Assembly (NCBI GenBank): GCA_022844135.1
Contig: JALHMG010000023.1
Coordinates: 1 to 64,000, forward strand
DNA length: 64,000 nucleotides
Source: Lysobacterales bacterium
GTDB lineage: Bacteria; Pseudomonadota; Gammaproteobacteria; Xanthomonadales; SZUA-5
Reading direction: 5' to 3'
Shown here: piece by piece, positions 55,561 through 64,000 of the stretch
How the letters are laid out: every line of letters begins with the position of its first letter
Numbering within the stretch: position 1 is the stretch's first letter
Made by a program: the position numbers and the translations under genes
Notes under the pieces: model-generated
Told to the model about the DNA's origin: nothing
Database searches by the model: none
Seen by the model: only the letters and a program-made list of their open reading frames with translations

Positions 55561-55976
55561 GCCCATCCCCACCAGCGCAACCAGCCGAGCGGATGGTGCG
55601 CGCGTGCGATGCCGGCCATCAGCAGGTAAACCACCAGTGCGACCGAATAGCTGACGAACCGCTGGCGCCACTCGCGAGCGCGCTTCATTGCCAGCGAGCC
55701 GAGCACGATGTAAAGCACGAGTAGAGCAAGCTTGACCGTCAGCCAGTCATGCGCGATCGGGTACACGTGCAGCATCGTCATCAGCATCAATGCGGCCGTC
55801 AGCAGCACACTATCGATGCTGTAGCTCAAGTATCGAAGCGGCGCACTCATCGGCCAGTGCTGGCCCGCCAATCCCGCAGCGCCGCGCATTGCGAACAATG
55901 CGCCGCTGGCGATGACGCTTGCGATATGCACCTGCTTGACGATGGGGTAGTACTCGATCACGGTCAGTAAACCCAA
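55557..55976 (-). CDS. SirB2-like membrane protein
   Basis: 139 aa with four membrane helices; the opening IEYYPIVKQVHIASVIASGALFAMRG and LRYLSYSIDSVLLTAALMLM match SirB family proteins. The start is uncertain: TTG at 55976 or GTG at 55961. It lies 12 bp after norB and overlaps the next small gene, so all three form an operon. The function of SirB2 is unknown, but it recurs beside NO and nitrite respiration genes. Confidence 0.8.
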   Translation of the reverse strand: MGLLTVIEYYPIVKQVHIASVIASGALFAMRGAAGLAGQHWPMSAPLRYLSYSIDSVLLTAALMLMTMLHVYPIAHDWLTVKLALLVLYIVLGSLAMKRAREWRQRFVSYSVALVVYLLMAGIARAHHPLGWLRWWGWA

Positions 55977-55988
55977 CGAACCGCCAAG

Positions 55989-58250
55989 TCAGGACGTCGC
56001 CGTTATCGCCAGCGATTGCGGTTCGCCCCGGCGCAGCCACAAGCCGGCGACAAACAGCGCCAGCGCCACCGCACCGATCGAGAAGATGGTGTCGCCGGGC
56101 ACGCGCATCCATACAAGTACCTCGATGATCGGTCGGCCCATGAACTCGGCGGACCGTGCGTACCAGTAGCCGTTCTCGAGCGCAGCGCTGAGTTGCAGCA
56201 AGCCGATCGGCAGCAGCGTCAGCAAGGCCATCAGGCTGAGCCCGATGTTCAACGTCCAGAAACTGGTTTTCAACAGGCCACCGTTCCAAACCGCATCGGG
56301 GCGCAAACCGCGCAGGCAGAACAGCATCAGGCCAATGCCGAGCATGCCGTAGACGCCGAACAACGCAGTGTGGCCATGTAACGGCGTCAGATTCAAGCCT
56401 TGCATGTAATAAAGCGCCAGCGGCGTGTTGATCAGAAAGCCGAACAGGCCGGCGCCGACAAGATTCCAGAACGACACGGCAATAAAAAACATGATCGGCC
56501 AGCGATAACGCGCCATCCACGGCGTCGCCTGGCTGTGCGTATAGGTCTCATAGGCTTCGATGCCGATGAACGCAAGTGGCACCACTTCCAAGGCTGAGAA
56601 CGAGGCGCCGAGCGCCACCACGGCGGTCGTGGTGCCAGTGAAATACAAGTGGTGGAAGGTGCCGAGTACGCCACCGGAGAGAAATACGACAGTCGCGAAC
56701 AGCACCGCGACCGTGGCGCTGCGGGCGCGCACCAGTCCCAGCTTGACGAACAAGAAGCTCATCACGGCGACAGCGAACACTTCGAAAAAGCCTTCGACCC
56801 ACAAGTGCACCACCCACCAGCGCCAGTACTCGACCATCGACAGATGCGTGTGTTCGCCCCACATCAGGCCGGCGCCGTAGAACAAACCGATCGCGACCGT
56901 GGAGAGAAACAACAATCCGACGATCGACGCCATCTCATCGCGTTGGCGCAATGCCGGCCACAGCGCGCGGCCCATCAACACCAGCCACAGCATCAAACCG
57001 ACGAACAGGAAGATTTGCCAGAAGCGACCGATGTCGACGTATTCCCATCCTTGGTGTCCGAACCAGAAGTTGTGCGCCAGCCCAAGCTTTTGCATGACCG
57101 CAAACCACTGTCCGGCAAAGGCGCCGACGACGATGATCAGCAGGCACAGGAACAGGAAGTTCACGCCCAGCCGCTGCAGCGGCGGCTCGTAACCGGAGAT
57201 CGCCGGCGCGATGTAAAGTCCGGTGCCGAGCCACGCGGTGGCGATCCACAGCACCGCCAGTTGCGTGTGCCAACTGCGAGTGAGCGAATACGGCAACACC
57301 TCGGCGAGCTTCAGTCCATACAACTCCTGGCCTTCTACCTGGTAATGCGCGGTGGTGGCGCCGAGCAGGATCTGCACCAGGAACAGCGCCATCACCACCC
57401 AGAAATACTTCTGCGTGGCGGCCATCGACGGCGTGATTTTTAGCGACAGCAAGGGGTCGGTCGCCGGCGGCGCAGGTGCCCGGTCTTTACCGTGGTAGAC
57501 CGCATAGTGCCAGCCCAAAAGGCCTATACCGGCGATCATGAACAGCACGCTGAAGACCGTCCACATGAACTCGCTGGTGGTCGGTTCGTTGCCAGCGAGC
57601 GGCTCGTACGGCCAGTTATTGGTGTACGAGGCCAGACTGTCGGGGCGGGCGGTCGAGGCGGCCCAGGAGGTCCAGAAGAAAAACGCTGCAAGCTGGCGGC
57701 GATGCTCTGGCGTATCGACCGTGGCGTCTTTCATCGCATAGCTTTCCCGCAAACGGGCGGTATCGAGGCCGGTGCCGAACAGGCTGTCGATGTGCGCCGC
57801 AACCGAGGCGATGGCTTGCGCGCGTTGTGCGGAGATCACGATCTCGCCGTTGGCGAACGTGTTGGCGCGCACCAGCGGCCGAAGTTCGGCTTCGAGCTTG
57901 GCGCGGTCGCCAACGCTCAGGTCGGCGTACGCCTTGCCGTGGACTGCCATCGCGCGCAAATCGAGCCACGCGATCAGCTCGCGGTGCAGCCAATCGGCGC
58001 TCCAATCGGGCGCCACCAACGCACCGTGACCCCAGATCGAACCCAACTGATGACCGCCGATGCTTTGCCAAACTACGCGGCCTTGCTCGATATCGGCGCG
58101 CGTGTAAACAACCTCGCCCGACTCGGTGACGACGCGCTCGGGCATCGGCGGCGCCAATCGATGGATTTCGGTGCCCATGAACAGCAGCACACCGAACGAG
58201 CAGACCAAAAGCAAGCCCAGACCCCACCACAACCGCTGCGTGGTTCGCAT
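55989..58250 (-). CDS. norB: Quinol-dependent nitric oxide reductase (qNOR)
   Basis: 753 aa from MRTTQRLWWGLGLLLVCSFG, with GGAGG 8 nt upstream; ATG 58265 lacks such a site. The long N-terminal extension (VWQSIGGHQLGSIWGHGALVAPDWSADWLHRE) fused to the 12-helix haem-copper-like core defines single-subunit qNOR. Core ligands are in SLTRSWHTQLAVLWIATAW, MWGEHTHLSMVEYWRWWVVHLWVEGFFEVFA-type regions (pieces VHLWVEGFFEVFAVAVMSF), GTFHHLYFTGTTTAV and PLHGHTALFGVYGMLGIG. It reduces 2 NO to N2O using quinol. An FNR box lies 65 bp before the start. Confidence 0.96.
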   Translation of the reverse strand: MRTTQRLWWGLGLLLVCSFGVLLFMGTEIHRLAPPMPERVVTESGEVVYTRADIEQGRVVWQSIGGHQLGSIWGHGALVAPDWSADWLHRELIAWLDLRAMAVHGKAYADLSVGDRAKLEAELRPLVRANTFANGEIVISAQRAQAIASVAAHIDSLFGTGLDTARLRESYAMKDATVDTPEHRRQLAAFFFWTSWAASTARPDSLASYTNNWPYEPLAGNEPTTSEFMWTVFSVLFMIAGIGLLGWHYAVYHGKDRAPAPPATDPLLSLKITPSMAATQKYFWVVMALFLVQILLGATTAHYQVEGQELYGLKLAEVLPYSLTRSWHTQLAVLWIATAWLGTGLYIAPAISGYEPPLQRLGVNFLFLCLLIIVVGAFAGQWFAVMQKLGLAHNFWFGHQGWEYVDIGRFWQIFLFVGLMLWLVLMGRALWPALRQRDEMASIVGLLFLSTVAIGLFYGAGLMWGEHTHLSMVEYWRWWVVHLWVEGFFEVFAVAVMSFLFVKLGLVRARSATVAVLFATVVFLSGGVLGTFHHLYFTGTTTAVVALGASFSALEVVPLAFIGIEAYETYTHSQATPWMARYRWPIMFFIAVSFWNLVGAGLFGFLINTPLALYYMQGLNLTPLHGHTALFGVYGMLGIGLMLFCLRGLRPDAVWNGGLLKTSFWTLNIGLSLMALLTLLPIGLLQLSAALENGYWYARSAEFMGRPIIEVLVWMRVPGDTIFSIGAVALALFVAGLWLRRGEPQSLAITATS

Positions 58251-58308
58251 CGCACCATCCTCCATTCACGGACGTTGGCGATGCTCCGGCCGGCGCACTC
58301 GGCGCGCC

Positions 58309-58322
58309 CTGATCTAGATCAG
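58309..58322. promoter_or_regulatory. FNR box upstream of norB
   Basis: CTGAT-CTAG-ATCAG, a fully symmetric 14-bp dyad differing from consensus only at its outermost bases. It overlaps the last codons of the fnr gene (stop at 58314-58316). Confidence 0.8.
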
Positions 58323-59066
58323 ACGCAATACACTCTTGCCTAACTCCTGTAGCCGCGAGCGATCGGCCAGCGCCATCTCGCGGCGCTCCACCGCGATCAG
58401 GCCGTCGTCCTGGAAGCGCCGCAGCACGCGACTGACGGTTTCGGGCGCGAGGCGCAAATAGCTGGCGATATCGGCGCGCGACATGACGAGGTGCAGATGC
58501 GTTGCCGAATAGCCGCGCTGCGCCTGGCGATCGGCCAAATCCAGCAGGAACGCGGCCAGCCGCTCATCGGCGCTGAAATCGCCCGAGAGCATCGAGGCCT
58601 TGCTGATGTCTTTGCTCATCAGCCGGAACAACTGTTGCTGCAGCGCGGGCATGCGCGTGGCAAGGGTTGCGATCGCCGGAAACGAGAAACGACACAACGT
58701 GGTGGTGTCGAGCGTTTGCGCGGCGCATGGGTAGCGGTTGCGATAAACGCCGTTCAATCCCACCAGCTCGCCGGGCAGAAAAAAGCCCAGCACCTGCTCG
58801 CGGCCGTGCTCATCGATGACAAACGTCTTGACTGCGCCGGCGCGCACGGCGTACACCGCTCCGAAGTTATCGCGGTCGCGAAATAGCGCGGTCGCCGCAG
58901 GAAATGGGCCGATATGTTCAATCAGGCAATGCAGCTCCGCCAGCTCCGGTTTCCCGTAACCATGCGGCAGGCACACGCTGGCGAAAGCGCAGGTGGTGCA
59001 AAAGCGTGTGCTGTCGCCGTCGCCGTCGAGTGATAGCGATCTTTCGACCGCCGTCATTACCGTCAT
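58314..59066 (-). CDS. fnr: FNR-type oxygen-sensing regulator
   Basis: 250 aa. N-terminal cysteines in the spacing CX2CX5C (CTTCAFASVC, residues 23-32) plus a later Cys (YPCAAQTL) can hold the 4Fe-4S oxygen-sensing cluster, as in FNR/Anr. A cyclic-nucleotide-type beta roll (FGAVYAVRAGAVKTFVIDEHG, VLGFFLPGELVGLNG) and a C-terminal helix-turn-helix (MSRADIASYLRLAPETVSRVLRRF, with the ExxSR recognition pattern) follow. It is the natural regulator of the five boxes nearby. A second Met at 59057 is an alternative start. Confidence 0.94.
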   Translation of the reverse strand: MTVMTAVERSLSLDGDGDSTRFCTTCAFASVCLPHGYGKPELAELHCLIEHIGPFPAATALFRDRDNFGAVYAVRAGAVKTFVIDEHGREQVLGFFLPGELVGLNGVYRNRYPCAAQTLDTTTLCRFSFPAIATLATRMPALQQQLFRLMSKDISKASMLSGDFSADERLAAFLLDLADRQAQRGYSATHLHLVMSRADIASYLRLAPETVSRVLRRFQDDGLIAVERREMALADRSRLQELGKSVLRLI

Positions 59067-59117
59067 GAGAGTGCCTTGGCTAACGCAGATGTTCGCGAGA
59101 TTCTATCGCCGCCGGCG

Positions 59118-60413
59118 CTAAGGCGCCGCCCCAGGCGCCAGCCGCGATGTGGGGAAGACGCAGCGGAAGGTGCTGCCTTTGCCGATGGTGCTTTCGATTT
59201 CGAGTCTCGCGCCGTGGGCGTTGAGCACGTGTTTGACGATGGCCAGACCCAGTCCGGTTCCGCCGCTATCGCGCGAGCGCGAGTTGGAGACCCGATAGAA
59301 GCGTTCGGTCAGTCGCGGCAGGTGCTGCGCGGGAATGCCCTGGCCGGTGTCGATCACGCTAAAGGCCGCACCCTCGCCGTGGGGTTCGTAGTGCAAACGA
59401 ATGCGCCCGCCGGCGGGCGTGTACCGCACGGCGTTGATCACCAGATTCGAGAACGCGCTGTGCAGGTCTTTGCCAGATCCGACGATGTCGAAGCTCGCAT
59501 CGCAGCATAGCTCGATGGTGTGCTGGCCCTGGCTCAGCGCATCGGCGTCGCGTTGGATGCGATCCAGCATCGGACAGATCGCCACCGGCTCATCGCGCGG
59601 CGCCGATTGCGCTTCGAGGCGCGACAGCGTGAGCAAATCCTCGACGATGTGCGACATGCGCCGGCTCTGCTCGCGCATTTCGACGAACAACGGCGCGAAG
59701 TCGTGCAACTCTTCCGGTTCGATCGCCTCCAGATACCCGGCGATGACCGTGAGCGGCGTGCGCAACTCGTGCGATACGTTGGCGACAAAATCGCGCCGCA
59801 CCTGCTCCAGCCGCATCAGATTGCTGACGTCGCGGACGATCAGCATGCGCAAGCCGGGCCGATAGGCGATGAGCCGATACAACAGGCGAACGCGCTCGTC
59901 TTCCGGCGCCGGCTGATCGATCAAGGGCTCGTCGAAGGTGCCTGACGCGATCCAGCGCACGAAGGCCGGTGCGCGCACGAGGTGATCGAGTCGTTGTCCG
60001 ACATCGGCGGGATAGCGCAGCCCCAGCAAACGTTTTGCGGACTTGTTGAACCAGTGGATTTCGTTGCCTTCGTCGATGGCGATAAGACCATCGGGCAAGG
60101 CGCGCGCGGCGTCGCGAAAGGATTCCAGTGCCACCAGCAGGCGCTTGCGCCGCTGGCGGTCCATCTTGCGGCGTCGTTCCAGCGCATCGAACACCGGTTG
60201 CCAGGCACCGAAACCCTCTGGCGCGTGCAGATCGCGCGAACCGAGCCAGCGCTGCAGGCGCAACAACTGGCGCAATTGCAGCAACGCAAACAGCAGCAGA
60301 CCTGCCGCTGCGCCCCATCCGGGTTGACCCACGAGCAAACCGAGGCCAGCTCCTGTGCCGGCCAGCGCCACCATCGCGACCAAGCTGCGCTCGGTAGCGC
60401 GCGGCGTCTTCAC
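59118..60413 (-). CDS. phoR: Phosphate-regulon sensor kinase PhoR
   Basis: 431 aa, starting at a GTG that overlaps the phoB stop (GTGA). It has two N-terminal helices ([33 protein letters not shown]), a PAS domain ([22 protein letters not shown]), the HisKA box [19 protein letters not shown], and an ATPase domain with [27 protein letters not shown] and [13 protein letters not shown]. It autophosphorylates under phosphate limitation and phosphorylates PhoB. Gene order phoB-phoR is standard. Confidence 0.93.
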   Translation of the reverse strand: MKTPRATERSLVAMVALAGTGAGLGLLVGQPGWGAAAGLLLFALLQLRQLLRLQRWLGSRDLHAPEGFGAWQPVFDALERRRKMDRQRRKRLLVALESFRDAARALPDGLIAIDEGNEIHWFNKSAKRLLGLRYPADVGQRLDHLVRAPAFVRWIASGTFDEPLIDQPAPEDERVRLLYRLIAYRPGLRMLIVRDVSNLMRLEQVRRDFVANVSHELRTPLTVIAGYLEAIEPEELHDFAPLFVEMREQSRRMSHIVEDLLTLSRLEAQSAPRDEPVAICPMLDRIQRDADALSQGQHTIELCCDASFDIVGSGKDLHSAFSNLVINAVRYTPAGGRIRLHYEPHGEGAAFSVIDTGQGIPAQHLPRLTERFYRVSNSRSRDSGGTGLGLAIVKHVLNAHGARLEIESTIGKGSTFRCVFPTSRLAPGAAP

Positions 60414-61105
60414 ACCGTGGTGGAAAAGCGATAGCCAGCGCCGCGCACGGTTTGCACGTAGTCCTCCAGACCGAAGGGCTCCATGCTCTTGCGCAAGCGA
60501 CGAATGTGTACGTCCACCGTGCGTTCCTCCACGTACACGCCGCTGCCCCAGACGTTATCCAGCAATTGGCTGCGTGTGTAGACACGCTCTGGATGGGTCA
60601 TGAAGAAGCTCAAGAGCCGATACTCCGTCGGTCCGAGTTGCACCGGTTTGTCGCCAGCGAACACGCGATGGCTCAAGGTATCGAGCGTCAAACCGCCGAG
60701 CGAAATCGTTTGCCCCTCGCCGTGCGGTTGCGTGCGCCGCAATACCGCGCGAATGCGTGCGATCAGTTCGCGCGTCGAGAACGGCTTGACGATGTAGTCG
60801 TCGACGCCGGCGTCGAGGCCGATGACACGATCGTCCTCCTCGCCGCGCGCGGTGAGCATGATGATCGGGATTTCGCGCGTCAGCTCCTCGCGGCGCAGTC
60901 GCCGCGCGAATTCCAGACCGCTGGTGCCGGGCAGCATCCAGTCGAGCAAGATCAAGTCCGGGAGCTTGTCGGCGATCAGATGCTGCGCAATACGCGAGTC
61001 CTCAGCCAGCATCGGCACCAGGCTCGCGCGCTTCAGGGCAAACGCGATCATGTCGCGAATCGCCGACTCGTCTTCTACTACCAACACGCGCTGTTCCACC
61101 GGCAT
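60410..61105 (-). CDS. phoB: Phosphate-regulon response regulator PhoB
   Basis: 231 aa from [19 protein letters not shown], matching the normal length; Met at 61117 is an alternative. The receiver domain has the acidic pair VVEDE, phospho-acceptor Asp in [13 protein letters not shown], and [23 protein letters not shown]. The winged-helix output domain shows [25 protein letters not shown] and [14 protein letters not shown]. It activates phosphate uptake genes. A long inverted repeat precedes it (61139-61176). Confidence 0.95.
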   Translation of the reverse strand: MPVEQRVLVVEDESAIRDMIAFALKRASLVPMLAEDSRIAQHLIADKLPDLILLDWMLPGTSGLEFARRLRREELTREIPIIMLTARGEEDDRVIGLDAGVDDYIVKPFSTRELIARIRAVLRRTQPHGEGQTISLGGLTLDTLSHRVFAGDKPVQLGPTEYRLLSFFMTHPERVYTRSQLLDNVWGSGVYVEERTVDVHIRRLRKSMEPFGLEDYVQTVRGAGYRFSTTV

Positions 61106-61138
61106 CTCCGCTGCCATCAAAACCCGTACATTCAAAGA

Positions 61139-61176
61139 CGAAATTATGACCGGCGTGTGACGATGTCATAATTTCG
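61139..61176. promoter_or_regulatory. 12-bp inverted repeat between aquaporin and phoB
   Basis: CGAAATTATGAC and GTCATAATTTCG form a perfect inverted repeat separated by 14 bases; the right arm overlaps the aquaporin stop codon. GTCATAAT resembles half of a Pho box (CTGTCATA), but Pho boxes are direct repeats, so another regulator or a weak terminator is equally possible. Confidence 0.55.
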
Positions 61177-61822
61177 AGGATTTTCCGACAAACAACAGTG
61201 CGGCGACACTGGTTGCGGCCAGCTGAGCGAGTACAAATCCAGCGACGTCTTGGGGCCGGATCCCGGCGAAGGTATCGGTGAACGCTCGCGCCAAAGTGAC
61301 GGCCGGATTAGCAAACGAAGTGCTGGCGGTGAACCAGTACGCGGCAAAGATGTAGCCTGCGACGAGCTGTGGAATCTGCGTCGCAGCGTGGCGGCGGGCG
61401 ACGGCGATGGTCGCCAGCAATCCCGCCGTTGCGATGCACTCGCTCAACCACTGGGGCCCGCCGGTTCGCACCTGGGTGCCGATTTGCAGCAGTGTCTGGT
61501 CGAACATTGCGTGGGCGAGCAGCACGCCCGCTATCGCGCCCAGGACTTGCGCTATCACGTAACCCGTCGCCTGCAACACTCCGAGCTCTCGGCCGGCGAG
61601 CATCAACAAGGTTACGCACGGATTGAAGTGCGCGCCGCTGATCGGGCCTATGAGCGTTATCAGCACATAGAGCCCCGCAGCAGTGGCCGCAGCATTTGCC
61701 AGCAACGCGAGAGCCGGTAAACCGGGTGCGAGCATCTCACCCATGATCCCGGAGCCAACCACCACCGCCAGCAGCGCCATCGTGCCCAAAGCTTCGGCCA
61801 GCAATGCCTCAGGCCCGCGCAC
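61166..61822 (-). CDS. aqpS: Aquaglyceroporin of the arsenic operon
   Basis: About 218 aa from the GTG at 61822, overlapping the upstream gene by 14 bp; no ATG fits. It has the six-helix MIP fold with GAHFNPCVTLLML (first box NPC instead of NPA) and FANPAVTLARAFTDTFAGI (second box). AqpS proteins in ars operons let arsenite leave the cell after ArsC reduction, taking the place of an ArsB/Acr3 pump, and none is seen here. The name aqpS rests on context. Confidence 0.87.
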   Translation of the reverse strand: MRGPEALLAEALGTMALLAVVVGSGIMGEMLAPGLPALALLANAAATAAGLYVLITLIGPISGAHFNPCVTLLMLAGRELGVLQATGYVIAQVLGAIAGVLLAHAMFDQTLLQIGTQVRTGGPQWLSECIATAGLLATIAVARRHAATQIPQLVAGYIFAAYWFTASTSFANPAVTLARAFTDTFAGIRPQDVAGFVLAQLAATSVAALLFVGKSSKL

Positions 61823-62663
61823 AACACACTCCACAGGCAAGCAGCTGCCGCCAGTAGCCGGCCCGTGCCGGGTACTTGGCGCGGCTGCGAGCGAACAAGC
61901 CGATGTCGACGACGTGCCCCGGCCCACGCCAGGTGCCGAACACCTGATCCCAGATCGCCAGTGCATTGCCGTAATTCGCGTGGCCCACATGCGCGTCGGC
62001 CGCGTGATGCCAGCGATGCAGCTCATTGCTGCTGAAAACATGGTTCCAGAAGCCGTTGTGCAGATCGGCGTTGGCGTGCTGCAGCATCTGCACGGGCTGG
62101 GTCAGCGCGAGATAGCCAAACACGGCCTCGGGGGAAGCTCCCAGATACAGCGGCGGCAGCACGGCAAGACCGTTGATGAGGTAGTTCAGCGGATGGACCC
62201 GAAACCCGTTGACGGCGTTGAGCTTCTCGGGGCTATGGTGCATCGCGTGCAAGCACCACAGCGGCGCGAACTGGTGGTGCGCGCGGTGCGACAGGTATTT
62301 GCCGAGTTCGATCAGCAAGCTGACGACGAGGATTTCCGCGAACAACGGCCAGCTCGCCAGCGTTACTGCCGATGGATACAGCGCAACGGCCAGGATCGGC
62401 AGGGTCGACTTCAACAGCGGGTCGATTGCGAGGAGCACCACGCCGGCACTGCTCGCATCGTCGATCAGCTCGCGCCGGTCGGCGTGCCAATCGTCCCGAT
62501 AGGGCCAAAGACGCTCAGCCAGTATCGCCAAGCCGAGTGCGATCAGCGTACCGGCGAGCACCGCGGCAGCCAATGGAACGTCGGCCGCAAGCGCCAGGGC
62601 GAACAACAACAGGCTTTGCGCAACCGCAATCGGCAGCAGGCGGTTTCGTAGATAGGCTTTCAT
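61809..62663 (-). CDS. Fatty acid hydroxylase/sterol desaturase-type protein inside the ars operon
   Basis: 284 aa. Several membrane helices surround the His-rich diiron motifs KYLSHRAHHQF, HAMHHSPEKLNAVNG and ELHRWHHAADAHVGHANYGN, the full set for an active non-haem diiron hydroxylase. The ATG overlaps the arsC stop (ATGA, 62660-62663) and its end overlaps aqpS, so it is transcribed and translated with the arsenic genes. No arsenic role is known for this family; membrane lipid remodelling or arsenolipid chemistry is speculation. Confidence 0.88.
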   Translation of the reverse strand: MKAYLRNRLLPIAVAQSLLLFALALAADVPLAAAVLAGTLIALGLAILAERLWPYRDDWHADRRELIDDASSAGVVLLAIDPLLKSTLPILAVALYPSAVTLASWPLFAEILVVSLLIELGKYLSHRAHHQFAPLWCLHAMHHSPEKLNAVNGFRVHPLNYLINGLAVLPPLYLGASPEAVFGYLALTQPVQMLQHANADLHNGFWNHVFSSNELHRWHHAADAHVGHANYGNALAIWDQVFGTWRGPGHVVDIGLFARSRAKYPARAGYWRQLLACGVCCARA

Positions 62664-63046
62664 GGTAGTCGTTCCAACAAGGCGCGCACACGCCGCGCTA
62701 TGTCGTCGCGGATAACGCGGTATTCCTCGTCGCCCAGGTGTTTGGGGTCGCCCAGCGCCCAATCCTCGCGAATCCTCGCGGGCACCCACGGACAGCTGTC
62801 GCCGCAACCCATCGTAATCACCGCATCGAATTCGCCCGCGATCTCGTCGAGCGACTTTGAGCGCTGCGCCGAAAGATCGATGCCCAGCTCGGCCATGAAG
62901 CGCAGCGCTTTGGGATTGATGACGCCCGATGGCCGCGAGCCGGCGCTCAAGCTCTCGACGCCCGCACCGCCGAAATGCCGCGCGAATCCTTCGGCCATCT
63001 GGCTGCGATTGGCGTTTTCGACGCACACAAAGAGCACGCGCTTCAT
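62660..63046 (-). CDS. arsC: Arsenate reductase, thioredoxin-coupled type
   Basis: 128 aa of the low-molecular-weight phosphatase fold: P-loop CVENANRSQ (CX5R), AGSRPSGVINPKALRFM, and the second redox cysteine region ITMGCGDSCPWVPA. It reduces arsenate to arsenite for export. The ATG overlaps the arsI stop (63043-63046) and its own stop overlaps the next gene, showing tight coupling. Confidence 0.95.
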   Translation of the reverse strand: MKRVLFVCVENANRSQMAEGFARHFGGAGVESLSAGSRPSGVINPKALRFMAELGIDLSAQRSKSLDEIAGEFDAVITMGCGDSCPWVPARIREDWALGDPKHLGDEEYRVIRDDIARRVRALLERLP

Positions 63047-63612
63047 GCCACGCAACCGCACTGACGGTCGGTTGCGGCGTCCGCGCTCGGCGCTGCCGCA
63101 GCGCCCGATACGCAGGCTGACGCCGCGCATTGCTCGCCAGTCGCTCGTAACTGCTCGGGCGACAAGTGTTCGAGCACCGCGAACACTTCCCACTCGTTGC
63201 CGTCTGGATCGGCGAGCCAGAATTTGTCCTGTCGCGCATAACAGCAGCTGACGGCCATCTCATCGCGTGGCGCCATGCCCACAGCCAACGCGCGCTCGCG
63301 CAATCGCAATACCGCGGCACTGTCTGCAACCTGCAGACCCAGGTGCGATAGCGAACCGCCCGGCTGCGCATCGGCCATTTCGTTGAGCACGAAGTTCAGA
63401 GGCGGATCGTTGAGATCGAATTTCGCATAGCCAGTGCGCACGCGGCGGCTGTCTGCGCCGCTATCGTCCAGCAGCAGCGAATGCGTTTCCGTCCGGTCGT
63501 GATAGTGCTTGACCGGATCGACGCCGAATAGCGCACGATAGAAGTCGACGCTGGCATCGATGTTGCGGACATTCAGCGACAGGTGCGGTTTGAATCCAGT
63601 CACGGCGGACAT
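63043..63612 (-). CDS. arsI: ArsI-type vicinal oxygen chelate protein
   Basis: 189 aa from MSAVTGFKPHLSLNVRNIDAS. Two VOC modules with metal ligands (HLSLNV, LSHLGLQV, EWEVFAV). The adjacent cysteines in VSCCYARQDKFWLADPDGNEWE are those that bind trivalent organoarsenicals in ArsI C-As lyases. A Cys-containing tail (CAASACVSG, RQCGCVA) is additional. ArsI cleaves methylarsenite to arsenite with oxygen. The CadI name is also used for relatives. Confidence 0.9.
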   Translation of the reverse strand: MSAVTGFKPHLSLNVRNIDASVDFYRALFGVDPVKHYHDRTETHSLLLDDSGADSRRVRTGYAKFDLNDPPLNFVLNEMADAQPGGSLSHLGLQVADSAAVLRLRERALAVGMAPRDEMAVSCCYARQDKFWLADPDGNEWEVFAVLEHLSPEQLRATGEQCAASACVSGAAAAPSADAATDRQCGCVA

Positions 63613-63622
63613 AGCGGCTTCC

Positions 63623-63949
63623 TCAGCAAGGCTTTCCGGGCGCACAGGTCGGGGCAACCGCTGCGGCGCCCGCGCAGCAGTTCTCTGTCAGATAACTCAG
63701 CAATGCGTTCATGCGTGTGTAGTCGGCACGCACGCGAATCACGCGCCCTTCGCGCGTATCGAGCGCCAGCCCGGCGCCGCGCAATACGTTCAGATGCGCA
63801 GTCAGCGTTGCCGGTGGAAGGTCGAGCTTCTCACGCAATTCGCCGACCGACAGGCCATCAGGGCCGGCCTGGATCAAGGCACGAAATGCCGCGAGACGGC
63901 TGTCATGAGCGAGCGCGCGAAGTGCGTTGAGTGCGGTGATGGTGTCCAT
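63623..63949 (-). CDS. arsR: Arsenical-responsive repressor ArsR
   Basis: 108 aa winged helix: LAHDSRLAAFRALIQAGPDGLSVGELREKLDLPPATLTAHLNVLRGAGL. It lacks the classical N-terminal ELCVCDL site; cysteines cluster at the C-terminus (ENCCAGAAAVAPTCAPGKPC), as in ArsR types that sense arsenic there. First gene of the operon. A palindrome covers its start codon. Confidence 0.92.
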   Translation of the reverse strand: MDTITALNALRALAHDSRLAAFRALIQAGPDGLSVGELREKLDLPPATLTAHLNVLRGAGLALDTREGRVIRVRADYTRMNALLSYLTENCCAGAAAVAPTCAPGKPC

Positions 63950-63973
63950 AGTTCGATAATTCCAGAACTATGG
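63946..63973. promoter_or_regulatory. ArsR operator
   Basis: CCATAGTTC and GAACTATGG form a perfect 9-bp inverted repeat with a 10-bp centre, covering the arsR start codon. This suits autorepression of the whole ars operon. Confidence 0.75.
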
Positions 63974-64000
63974 AAGTGTGTCAATGGGCTCGCCGGTTGC

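Overview
ORGANISM. High-GC chromosomal DNA of a gammaproteobacterial type. Xanthomonadales/Lysobacterales-like is my best guess, from the gene families (REP-associated transposase with dispersed palindromes, OleB-like hydrolase, sucC-sucD, FKBP, psp genes, ubiA, trxC); there is no rRNA to prove it. The DNA is unusually rich in palindromic and tandem repeats between genes.

LAYOUT. 0-3.5 kb: repeat-rich junk, namely REP palindromes, a REP-associated tyrosine transposase (RAYT), a 3' fragment of a second copy, an EAL-domain remnant, an 11-unit tandem palindrome array and a four-copy dispersed repeat. 3.5-18.7 kb: a complete type I-C CRISPR-Cas locus on the minus strand (cas3, a small membrane ORF, cas5, cas8c, cas7, cas4, cas1, cas2, leader, then an array of 100 repeats). 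19-27 kb: TerB-like protein, FKBP isomerase, pspABC with a sigma-54 promoter, CsgG-like lipoprotein-type protein, apaH, a second tandem palindrome array, nadA, ubiA, trxC. 27-33 kb: two large exported proteins (a beta-propeller repeat protein and a multidomain endonuclease I). 33-39 kb: a RloA/RloB (AbiL-like) defence pair, an orphan ABC permease and an OleB-like hydrolase, bracketed by inverted copies of a multi-hairpin element. 39-48 kb: acyl-CoA dehydrogenase, small membrane and periplasmic proteins, an AAC(3)-I-like acetyltransferase, a GbsR regulator, a cyanide-insensitive-type bd oxidase with heptamer repeats in front of both subunit genes, sucC and a sucD with a histone-H1-like tail. 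48-59 kb: a denitrification/NO group (cd1 nitrite reductase with an extra cytochrome domain, TonB receptor, hemerythrin, SirB2-like protein, quinol NO reductase, FNR) tied together by five FNR-type boxes. 59-64 kb: phoR-phoB and an arsenic operon (arsR, arsI, arsC, a fatty acid hydroxylase-like gene and an aquaglyceroporin).

MAIN DISCOVERY CANDIDATE. In the gap between cas3 and cas5 (16270-16405) lies a compact plus-strand unit: a promoter with a 17-bp spacer and a perfect TATAAT box, a degenerate 26-nt CRISPR repeat ending like the array repeat, a roughly 20-nt spacer-like segment, and an intrinsic terminator. The spacer-like segment matches that promoter itself (16 of the first 18 positions; positions 1-5 and 7-13 matched, position 6 the only early mismatch) directly next to TTC, the known type I-C PAM. 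This is the signature expected of a Cascade-guiding regulatory RNA (CreA/CreR-like) that represses its own promoter or the divergent cas genes. Beside it, on the other strand, is an overlooked 59-codon single-span membrane ORF whose stop overlaps the cas5 start (ATGA). Together they could be a CRISPR autoregulator or a CRISPR-repressed toxin-antitoxin module.
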